DNA of 20,996 bases from OMOG01 sp041485845 (lineage in GTDB: Bacteria > Acidobacteriota > Terriglobia > Bryobacterales > Bryobacteraceae): contig JBGPKH010000073.1 of assembly GCA_041485845.1 (NCBI GenBank), positions 1 to 20,996 on the forward strand. The letters are read 5' to 3'. Below the pieces are notes generated by a model. That model made no database searches and had not been told where the DNA came from. It worked only from the letters and a program-made list of their open reading frames with translations. Position numbers and translations under genes: made by a program. Positions 14,873 to 20,996 of this stretch are shown piece after piece (positions within the stretch are counted from its first letter, which is position 1; each line of letters opens with the position of its first letter).

Positions 14873-17179
14873 TTAGAATTCGGCGCTGAAGCGAATCGAC
14901 AAGCTCCGCGGCGCCGCGATTGCCGTGCCCGAGAACAGGCCGGCAAAGTTGATCACGTTCAACCGGTTGGTCAGGTTGAGCGCGTCGGCCTGTACGCGCA
15001 CAGCGTGCCGGTCGGTCTTACGCAGGTCGACGCCGGCAGAGGCATCGAGCGAAAAAGAGGGAAGCACGCGGCCCCGATCGAGGTTCAGCCGATCGACAAT
15101 CCGCTCTCCGTATTGCGTGACGGCGTCCGCGCGGGTTCCATCGAACTCCACCGGCAGACCGCTGCCGTACCCGCCTCCCATCGCCACCCAGGCCCGGGGG
15201 ACGATCTGGTAGCGGACGCGTCCACGCACGGTGTTGCGCTGGTCCTGCGTGATCGGAAAACGACCGCCCGTGGTGAGCAGGCCGTTCGCTACATCGCCCA
15301 GGAAAAGGCCGCCGACCACGGGAAGATAGCCCACTCCGCGCATGTTGGAGTAACTCACCGACCCGGACACCGGACCCCAGCGCGGCAGCTCCAGCTTCGC
15401 CTCCACCCCGTGAATTGCAGCTTTCCGGAACGCAATCGGAAAGCTGACGCCGGTGTTTAGCAGCACGTCGTCATCGGCGAAGTTGTCCACGTTGCGCCGG
15501 AAGCAGTTGGCATCCAGCCGGAGCTTGCGGAACAGCCCCTTGGTAAAGCCCGCCTCGTAAAAATTCCCGCGAGAAGGTCGCACCGGCAGGCGCAGCGTAT
15601 TATCGTTCAGCGCGGCAGCCGCGGCGGAACTGGCCAGCAGCAGGTTCTCGAAAGCCGGAGTCTGGAAAACGCGATCGTAGGATGCGCGCAGCACCAGGTC
15701 GGCGGCAGGCCAGTACCAGGCGGCGCCGAGCCTCGGGCTTGCGGCGTTCTCGTCCACGATCAGACGATAGTGGTCCCAGCGGAGGCCGGCGCTGAGGGTC
15801 CAGTTTCCCAGCCGCACCAGGTCCTGCACGAACACCGCCTGTTCGCGATCCTGCTTCCGGTCGGAGAAGCTGAACCGCCGCGCGGTGTCGGGATCGAAAA
15901 CGCTCCGGTTGGTGATGCGGTAGCTGAACGCCTCCTGGATGGAACCGAAATCGGAATCCATCCCGGCCTTTAACTCGTGGTGGCCGAGGTGCGCCGATAC
16001 CGTGGCCTTGATATAGCCCTCGCGGAAGCCGCGGTCCTGCGCGGCGATAATCGGCGTGGCGCGCGGATCCGACCATAGGCTGGCCGAGAGGTCGCGAGAC
16101 ATACCGCGGACATCGCCCAGCCATTTCGGCGAGAAGATGTGCTGGTAGGAGAACTGCCCGACAGTCTCGTAGCTGTCGCGGTCCTGGCGCTGCTCCGCAG
16201 TCTGCTGGATCTGCTCGTTGGGCACCAGGAAGCGCGACCGCTCGCGGCGCAGCACCACGCCCAGGCGGTCGCGATCGTTCAGGTCCCTCTCGTAGTGCGC
16301 GGCAAAACTCCCGGTGGTTCCGGAATTGGAGTAGTTTTCCTCCACCGGCGGGTCGAGGAACCGGCCTGTCCGTGCGCCGTCGCCACTGAGGCTCAGCGTG
16401 TTGCGCCCCCATCCGGATTGCGCCATCGCATAGCCGGAACCCGTATCGAAGCTGCCCCCCGCCGCCGACACTCTGCCGTGAAGGCCCTGCCGGGAGTCTC
16501 GCGTGGTAGTGACCTCGATGACGCCGCCCAGCTTCCGTCCGTACTCCGCGGGATAGTTGGCGGTCAAAACGTTCATCGACTGTACGTCGTCCGCCTCGAT
16601 CTCCGGCGCAAACGATGGAGACCGGTTGTCGGTCATCGGAATTCCGTTGACGATGTACTGCGTCTGATACTCGGAGCCGCGCGGGTGCAGCACCGCGTTG
16701 GCCTCCAGCAACCAGCCCGGCTGCGTGTTCACAAGGTCCACGACGGATCGTCCGGGCAATGCGGCCGCACGATCGCGAAGCGCCTCCGAACCGATGCGAT
16801 GGTTGACGCCGGTCGAGTGCGGATCGACGAGCGTCTCGGAATCGCTCACCACGACGGTGGTCTCGGTGCTGGCAATCGCGAGTGACGCGCTCCGCTCCAG
16901 TGGGATCGCCGAGCGGATTTCGACGATCTCGGCATAGGGCGCGAATCCCTGGTGCTGCACGCGAACGCGATAAAGCCCGAACGGCAGCCGCTTGGCCACG
17001 AGCTTGCCTACCGGGTCCGTGGTGAAGCTGCGGCGGTACTGGTTGGAGTTGCTGATCAGCTCAACGGAGCTGGGAAGCGGCAGGCCGGACGGATCGGTGA
17101 TGGTGAGCCGCAGCTCGCCGGTCTCGCTTTGGGCGAAGAGCACCGAGGCGCAGACAAGAAGGAGCGGTCGAACCGTCAT
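14873..17179 (-). CDS. TonB-dependent receptor with carboxypeptidase-regulatory-like domain
   Basis: A 768-residue outer-membrane receptor of the Oar-like type common in Acidobacteriota. A signal peptide covers about 1-17 (LLLVCASVLFAQ). Residues about 20-100 form a carboxypeptidase regulatory-like Ig domain (LRLTITDPSGLPLPSSVELI, then LPFGLYRVRVQHQGFAPY). The plug is at about 125-230, with YIVNGIPMTDNRSP and LTANYPAEYGRKLGGVIEVT. The rest is beta-barrel ending RSLSIRFSAEF with a terminal Phe. It is shorter than the 1000-1200 residues of many acidobacterial relatives, but plug and barrel end are present. Its ATG overlaps the S41 peptidase stop by four bases (ATGA, 17176-17179), so it is translationally coupled and is the last gene of the leftward operon. 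The ligand cannot be told from sequence. Confidence 0.9.
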   Translation of the reverse strand: MTVRPLLLVCASVLFAQSETGELRLTITDPSGLPLPSSVELISNSNQYRRSFTTDPVGKLVAKRLPFGLYRVRVQHQGFAPYAEIVEIRSAIPLERSASLAIASTETTVVVSDSETLVDPHSTGVNHRIGSEALRDRAAALPGRSVVDLVNTQPGWLLEANAVLHPRGSEYQTQYIVNGIPMTDNRSPSFAPEIEADDVQSMNVLTANYPAEYGRKLGGVIEVTTTRDSRQGLHGRVSAAGGSFDTGSGYAMAQSGWGRNTLSLSGDGARTGRFLDPPVEENYSNSGTTGSFAAHYERDLNDRDRLGVVLRRERSRFLVPNEQIQQTAEQRQDRDSYETVGQFSYQHIFSPKWLGDVRGMSRDLSASLWSDPRATPIIAAQDRGFREGYIKATVSAHLGHHELKAGMDSDFGSIQEAFSYRITNRSVFDPDTARRFSFSDRKQDREQAVFVQDLVRLGNWTLSAGLRWDHYRLIVDENAASPRLGAAWYWPAADLVLRASYDRVFQTPAFENLLLASSAAAAALNDNTLRLPVRPSRGNFYEAGFTKGLFRKLRLDANCFRRNVDNFADDDVLLNTGVSFPIAFRKAAIHGVEAKLELPRWGPVSGSVSYSNMRGVGYLPVVGGLFLGDVANGLLTTGGRFPITQDQRNTVRGRVRYQIVPRAWVAMGGGYGSGLPVEFDGTRADAVTQYGERIVDRLNLDRGRVLPSFSLDASAGVDLRKTDRHAVRVQADALNLTNRLNVINFAGLFSGTAIAAPRSLSIRFSAEF

Positions 17180-18636
17180 GATCCTACCACTTCCAGGGCC
17201 TTTTGAATCACCGGGTCGCGCTGTGCTTCCACTTCGTCGCCCTTTTCCACGCCGAACGCCTGGTTGAAGATTTCGGTCTTCAGGCGATTGCTCATAAACT
17301 CCTGCTCGACGGAAAGCTCGCTGACGCCCGGCTGGATACGGCGCTCCGAAAGGAAGACCTGGAACTCGGCGAGAATCTGCGGCGTGATTTCGAAATCCGT
17401 GTTGATCTTTCGGTTGCGCAAATACTCCGTCGCGAAGTTGGTGAACGAGCCGCTGGCATCCATCACCGCGCGCAGACGGCTCATCGCCGGGGGAAATACC
17501 ACGAGGTCCGGACGAATGCCGCCGCCGCCGGTCACCGGCCGGCCCTTGTCGGTGTGGAACTCGGACTGCGTGTTGGGGTGGGCCGTGGTGGCGGCGAGCT
17601 CAAACCGCGCGGCATCGAGCGGCTTCTGAATCGAGCGGCCGCTGGGCGTGTAGTAGAGCGCGGTGGTCAGCGCCAGGCCGGTGTTCTGGGTGAGCGGGAA
17701 TACGCTCTGCACCAGGCCCTTGCCATAGCTGGGCTCGCCGATGATGGTCGCGCGGTCGTGGTCCTGCATGGCGCCGGCCACGATCTCCGACGCGCTAGCG
17801 GACTTGGCGTTCATGAGAATCGCCAGCTTGAAACCGTATGGATGGGCGATCGAGGAGACCTCTTCGGACTTCTCGGGGACGCTGCGGCCGCGCACCGTCA
17901 CGATCTTCATCCCGGGTTCGAGGAACAGCGATGCGGTTTCGAGCGCGGCGGTGAGCACTCCGCCGGGATTGTTGCGGAGGTCGAGAACCATCCCGGCGAG
18001 ACGATCGCCGCCGAGTTTTTCGATGGCCTTCCTGATCTCGGCGCCGGTGTTGCCGTCGAAGCTCGAAACGCGGACGTATCCGATGCCCGCGGCCAGGAAG
18101 AACGCGCGTTCCACGCTGGGCGACTGCATGTCCTCCGGCGTGAGCACCAGCCGCATCATTCCGTTGTTGCCCGGTCGCCGCACATCGAGCTGCGCCTGTT
18201 GCTGCCGCGATTGCGAAAGGAGTTGCGTAAGCTGGTCGAGATCCAGCCGGCTGATGATGTATCCGTTGATCGCCAGAATCTCGTCGCCGGGAGCCAACCC
18301 CGCTTTCGCCGACGGCGTCCCAGGCAGAGTCTGGAGCACGATCACGCGGCCAGGCAGCAGCGATACCACGCTGCCGAAGCCCTTTTGCGTGGACGCCTCC
18401 ATCTTCTTGACCTGGTCGAACTGGCCGGGGTCGAAAAAGATCGAGTGCGGGTCGAGGCGGCGCAGCAGCCCGGGGATAGCGCCCTGATAGAAAGCCTGCT
18501 CGGACGAGACCGGGTCGGAGGCGTTCCGTTCGACCAGCGCATACACCTCGATGAGGCTCTTCATCTGGCGGTCGAGGTCCTCTTGCGCCGGCAATGTAAC
18601 GGTGGCGAGGAGCAAGACTGCGAGGGAGCGAAACAT
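17176..18636 (-). CDS. S41 family C-terminal processing peptidase (PDZ-containing)
   Basis: A serine protease of the Tsp/CtpA/CtpB family, exported to the periplasm. Residues 1-18 are a signal peptide (RSLAVLLLATVTLPAQ). A PDZ domain covers about 88-165 (GTPSAKAGLAPGDEILAING), followed by the S41 core with LDLRNNPGGVLTAALETASL. By alignment with Tsp/CtpB spacing, the catalytic pair is Ser281 in KSASASEIVAGAMQD and Lys306 in EPSYGKGLVQ, with Gln310 as the helper residue, so it should be active. Length (486 residues) is normal. ATG 18636 overlaps the upstream Uma2 stop as TGATG and is preferred to the TTG at 18639. No clear ribosome binding site is seen, in keeping with coupling. Its direct coupling to the receptor gene suggests joint production, but no substrate is evident. 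Confidence 0.92.
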   Translation of the reverse strand: MFRSLAVLLLATVTLPAQEDLDRQMKSLIEVYALVERNASDPVSSEQAFYQGAIPGLLRRLDPHSIFFDPGQFDQVKKMEASTQKGFGSVVSLLPGRVIVLQTLPGTPSAKAGLAPGDEILAINGYIISRLDLDQLTQLLSQSRQQQAQLDVRRPGNNGMMRLVLTPEDMQSPSVERAFFLAAGIGYVRVSSFDGNTGAEIRKAIEKLGGDRLAGMVLDLRNNPGGVLTAALETASLFLEPGMKIVTVRGRSVPEKSEEVSSIAHPYGFKLAILMNAKSASASEIVAGAMQDHDRATIIGEPSYGKGLVQSVFPLTQNTGLALTTALYYTPSGRSIQKPLDAARFELAATTAHPNTQSEFHTDKGRPVTGGGGIRPDLVVFPPAMSRLRAVMDASGSFTNFATEYLRNRKINTDFEITPQILAEFQVFLSERRIQPGVSELSVEQEFMSNRLKTEIFNQAFGVEKGDEVEAQRDPVIQKALEVVGS

Positions 18637-19187
18637 CAAACCGGCCAGATTTCGGAGATGGGGACTGCGACGGTGGGAAAGAACTTGGGCTTCAGGACGC
18701 CTTCGGTGAGAATGGCGTGGCGGACGAATCGTCCGTTTTCGACGTACAAGACCTCGACCGTGCGGTCTTCGGTCGAGAACGCCCAGACTTCGGGCACGCC
18801 GAGACTGGCATAGTCTGCGAGCTTTTCCTGGCGCTCACGGCCGGTGTTGGCAGGAGAACGTACTTCCACTATCAATTGCGGTGCGGAGAATATACGGCCG
18901 TCGCGCTCCACGATCGTGCCGGCTTGAAACACCGCCAAATCGGTTACCCGTGCCGTCAGAGGCTGCCGCCGGATGATGAGGTCGAAGGGTGAGTCGACTA
19001 CGATCACCGCGCGTTCGTCGACCTGTAGGATGATAACCCTACTAAGCTTCTGTAAGACCCGGGCGTGGATCCACTTTGGTGAAGGCATTATTCGGATTTC
19101 ACCGTTGACGACCTCCTCACGTTTGGTCTCGGGCATGAGAAGCCACTCTTCGTAGGTGACGGTCTTCGGATTGGGCAGGCTGGCCAT
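18636..19187 (-). CDS. Uma2 family protein (PD-(D/E)XK nuclease-like), copy 1
   Basis: A 183-residue Uma2/DUF820 protein with a predicted restriction-endonuclease-like fold; the family's true role is unknown. Family marks are the N-terminal TYEEWLLMPETKREEVVNGE, the TARVTDLAVF segment (Asp of the PD motif, although the usual Pro is Thr here; copy 2 keeps Pro-Asp), LIVEVRSPANTGRERQEKLA (Glu and Lys of the active site) and DYASLGVPEVWAF. It is a tandem paralog of the next gene upstream, with near-identical N- and C-terminal thirds and a diverged centre. Its ATG lies eight bases after that gene's stop without a clear ribosome binding site, and its stop overlaps the S41 start by one base. Such genes are often multiplied in Acidobacteriota and Cyanobacteria. 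Confidence 0.88.
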   Translation of the reverse strand: MASLPNPKTVTYEEWLLMPETKREEVVNGEIRIMPSPKWIHARVLQKLSRVIILQVDERAVIVVDSPFDLIIRRQPLTARVTDLAVFQAGTIVERDGRIFSAPQLIVEVRSPANTGRERQEKLADYASLGVPEVWAFSTEDRTVEVLYVENGRFVRHAILTEGVLKPKFFPTVAVPISEIWPV

Positions 19188-19195
19188 GCTTGAGT

Positions 19196-19753
19196 CTATT
19201 TTACCGCCGGCCAGATTTCGGAGATGGGGACTTCGACGGTGGGGAAAAACTTGGGCTTCAGGACGCCTTCGGTGAGGATGGCGTGGCGGACGAATCGCCC
19301 GTTTTCGAGGTACAAGACCTCGACCGTGCGGTCCTCAGGCGAAAATGCCCAAACCTCGGGCACACCCAGACTGGCATAGTCCGCCAGCTTTTCCTGTCGC
19401 TCGCGGCCGGTGTTGGCAGGAGAACGGACTTCCACTATCAACTGGGGCGCCGAGAATATGCGTCCGTCGCGCTCGACAATCGTGCCGGTTTGAAAAACCG
19501 CTAAGTCGGGTATCCGCGCGGTCAGCGGCTGCCGCCGAATAATCAAATCGAATTCGGCGATCCTCACTCTGACTTCCCGCGGATTCACCTGTTGCCTAAT
19601 CAGAACATACAGGTTCTCAACAATGTCGCCGTGATTCCACTTTGGTGCGGGCATTATTCGGATTTCACCGTTGACGACCTCCTCGTTCTTGGTCTCGGGC
19701 AAACGAAGCCATTCTTCGTAGGTGACGGTCTTCCGACTGGGCAGGCTGGCCAT
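19196..19753 (-). CDS. Uma2 family protein (PD-(D/E)XK nuclease-like), copy 2
   Basis: A Uma2/DUF820 protein of 185 residues from ATG 19753. That start has GAAGG five bases before it and matches the paralog's MASLP start; an ATG at 19765 would add MKAS and begins one base after the ddl stop. Motifs are TYEEWLRLPETKNEEVVNGE, TARIPDLAVF with an intact Pro-Asp pair, LIVEVRSPANTGRERQEKLA and DYASLGVPEVWAFS, consistent with an intact PD-(D/E)XK-like site. The middle (about residues 40-70, KWNHGDIVENLYVLIRQQV) differs strongly from copy 1 while the flanks are almost the same. Function is unknown. Position between ddl and the S41 peptidase means it shares their transcript. Confidence 0.88.
   Translation of the reverse strand: MASLPSRKTVTYEEWLRLPETKNEEVVNGEIRIMPAPKWNHGDIVENLYVLIRQQVNPREVRVRIAEFDLIIRRQPLTARIPDLAVFQTGTIVERDGRIFSAPQLIVEVRSPANTGRERQEKLADYASLGVPEVWAFSPEDRTVEVLYLENGRFVRHAILTEGVLKPKFFPTVEVPISEIWPAVK
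19196..19753 (-). repeat. tandem gene duplication, unit 2 (unit 1 is 18636-19187)
   Basis: The two Uma2 genes are direct repeats at DNA level. By eye roughly nine in ten bases agree over the last two thirds of each gene, starting on the + strand from the shared GCCGGCCAGATTTCGGAGAT near 18642 and 19204. The 5' ends also match closely (AAGCATGGCCAGCCTGCCCA). The central 90-100 bases align poorly. Confidence 0.8.
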
Positions 19754-19766
19754 GCTTGCCTTCATT

Positions 19767-20744
19767 CTACCGCGTGAACCGCGTGGCCTTCTTCCGTTGA
19801 TCGCGGTCGAGGGCCAGCTCGATCAGCCGGTCGATCAGCGCGGAAAAGCCGATGCCGCTGTGCTCCCACATCTTGGGATACATACTGATGGAGGTGAAAC
19901 CGGGGATGGTGTTGATCTCGTTGATGTACAGCTTGTCCGTTGCCGCCTCGAGCAGGAAATCGACGCGCGCCATGCCTTCGCAGTCCACCGCGCGGTAGCA
20001 GTCCACGGCCAGCCGCCGCAGCTCATCGGTCCGCTGGGGAGACAGGTCGGCGGGGACTTTGGTCTGCGCGCGGTCGAGCAGGTATTTGTCTTCGTAGTCG
20101 TAAAACTCGCGCGAGGGCAGAATCTCGCAGGGATGGGAAGCCACGGGCGCCTCATTCCCGAGCACCGAGCACTCCAGTTCGCGGCCCTCGATCCCGCGCT
20201 CCACGATGATCTTGCGGTCGAACTGGGCGGCCAGCGCGATGGCGGCCTCGAGCTCGGTGACGTTGTGGGCCTTCGAAATTCCCACCGACGAGCCGAGGTT
20301 GGCAGGCTTCACAAACATCGGAAACGGCAGGCGGGCGCAGATTTCGTCGAGATTCACGCCATCGCGCGTGGCGGTGACGTAGTCTACAACGGGCAACATC
20401 CGTTCCTTACAGACACGTTTCATCATCTCCTTATCCATGGAGACGGCCGACGCCAGCACGCCCGCCCCGACATACGGCAGCCCGGCCAGCTCGAGCAGGC
20501 CCTGCACCGTGCCATCCTCGCCGAAGGTCCCGTGCAGCACCGGAAAGACCACGTCGATATCCGGCTGCGCGCCCGGCTCGGGCAGGATCGGCCTGGGCAG
20601 CCACTTGCCTTCCTGGTCGATGAAGTACTCGATCTTCTCGTATTTGGCGGGGTCCATCGCGTCCATGATGGCGCGCGCCGACCGCACGGACACGTCGTGC
20701 TCACCGGTGCGGCCGCCATAAATGACGGCTACTCGTAGTTTCAT
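19767..20744 (-). CDS. ddl: D-alanine-D-alanine ligase
   Basis: This cytoplasmic ATP-grasp enzyme joins two D-alanines for peptidoglycan precursor synthesis. The 325-residue sequence has VAVIYGGRTGEHDVSVRSA with Glu15, which orients the first D-Ala. It also has LHGTFGEDGTVQGLLELAGL, the ATP-binding FVKPANLGSSVGISKA, GREFYDYEDKY-type wording (EFYDYEDKYLL) in the omega loop with Tyr, and the metal-binding and substrate end ARVDFLL, then YINEINTIPGFTSISMYPKM. The Tyr-containing omega loop argues for D-Ala-D-Ala rather than the D-lactate-type VanA ligases. Length is normal. The ATG overlaps the arginase stop by four bases (ATGA, 20741-20744). It is unusual in not lying in the mur/fts cluster here; whether this is the only ddl of the genome cannot be seen. 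Confidence 0.95.
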   Translation of the reverse strand: MKLRVAVIYGGRTGEHDVSVRSARAIMDAMDPAKYEKIEYFIDQEGKWLPRPILPEPGAQPDIDVVFPVLHGTFGEDGTVQGLLELAGLPYVGAGVLASAVSMDKEMMKRVCKERMLPVVDYVTATRDGVNLDEICARLPFPMFVKPANLGSSVGISKAHNVTELEAAIALAAQFDRKIIVERGIEGRELECSVLGNEAPVASHPCEILPSREFYDYEDKYLLDRAQTKVPADLSPQRTDELRRLAVDCYRAVDCEGMARVDFLLEAATDKLYINEINTIPGFTSISMYPKMWEHSGIGFSALIDRLIELALDRDQRKKATRFTR

Positions 20745-20996
20745 AGAATTCGTTTTCCCAATCCGGACATGATCAGCTCGACGGCCAGGTCGGCGGTGCG
20801 ATTCACCTCGTCGATCACGGGGTTCACCTCCACCACCTCCATCGAGACCATGCGTCCGGAATCACAGATCATTTCCATTGCCAAATGGGCCTCGCGGTAG
20901 GTGGCGCCGCCGCGGACGGGAGTACCGACTCCGGGCGCGTCCTGGGGGTCGACGAAATCCATGTCGAGCGACAGGTGAAACCCGGCGGCGCCGTCG
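20741..20996 (-). CDS. rocF: arginase, C-terminal part (5' end outside window)
   Basis: The last 84 or so residues of an arginase (L-arginine to ornithine and urea, manganese enzyme). The window edge cuts the gene on its 5' side. Visible family marks are GFHLSLDMDFVDPQDAPGVG, which carries the conserved Asp residues of the second metal-binding motif (D-x-D-x-x-D-P type), then TPVRGGATYREAHLAME and the closing MEVVEVNPVIDEVNRTADLA ... GLGKRIL. The motif wording favours arginase (RocF type) over agmatinase. An ATG-initiated short reading at 20962 would be wrong, since the frame continues to the window edge. It ends in a four-base overlap with ddl, so it belongs to the same operon. Confidence 0.9.
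   Translation of the reverse strand, partial: DGAAGFHLSLDMDFVDPQDAPGVGTPVRGGATYREAHLAMEMICDSGRMVSMEVVEVNPVIDEVNRTADLAVELIMSGLGKRIL

Noticed and set aside
17203..18813. 536-codon open frame on the + strand
   Set aside because: It is antisense to the S41 peptidase, whose catalytic motifs are intact. The translation is rich in Arg, His and Gly with no domain or signal peptide, as expected of a shadow frame in GC-rich DNA.
19754..19765. Start of Uma2 copy 2 at ATG 19765
   Set aside because: ATG 19753 has a better-placed GAAGG and matches the start of copy 1. The difference is only four residues, so either start is possible.
19722..20738. 338-codon open frame on the + strand
   Set aside because: It is antisense to ddl, which shows all ATP-grasp motifs.

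Overview
The window looks like a chromosomal segment of an Acidobacteriota bacterium, most likely of the Solibacter/Bryobacter branch. This is inferred from three things: high GC content, two large exported proteins ending in the domain catalogued as TIGR03437 (first described from Candidatus Solibacter), and an Oar-like TonB-dependent receptor with an N-terminal carboxypeptidase-regulatory-like domain. No RNA gene, CRISPR array, insertion sequence or integrase was recognised.

Left part (1-10573, + strand). After the tail of a possible upstream gene and a short regulatory stretch rich in small dyads comes a tight run of six genes with gaps of 39 bp or less: cpaB, a CpaC/RcpA-type secretin, a 1068-residue exported beta-propeller protein with a TIGR03437 C-terminus, a small outer-membrane beta-barrel, a 768-residue exported repeat protein with a second TIGR03437 C-terminus, and a membrane-anchored proline-rich protein with a TonB-like C-terminal domain. 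The spacing suggests one operon building a cell-envelope assembly around a secretin. The rest of a Tad pilus system (pilin, prepilin peptidase, ATPase, TadB/TadC) is absent from the window. This combination is the best candidate here for an undescribed system.

Middle part (10574-14872, + strand). A looser region with larger gaps. It holds a small exported protein of unknown function, an exported protein with a degenerate PI3K/HipA/Fam20-like kinase signature, and a protein that carries an XPB/Ssl2-like helicase-associated domain but no helicase. It reads as accessory content.

Right part (14873-20996, - strand). A second compact operon transcribed leftwards: arginase (cut by the window edge), D-alanine-D-alanine ligase, two tandem Uma2-family proteins, an S41 C-terminal processing peptidase and a TonB-dependent receptor. 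Neighbouring genes mostly overlap by 1-4 bases or are separated by a few bases, which suggests translational coupling. The two Uma2 genes are a recent tandem duplication with near-identical ends and a diverged centre. The two operons converge on a 234-bp gap around 14639-14872 that contains candidate hairpin terminators.
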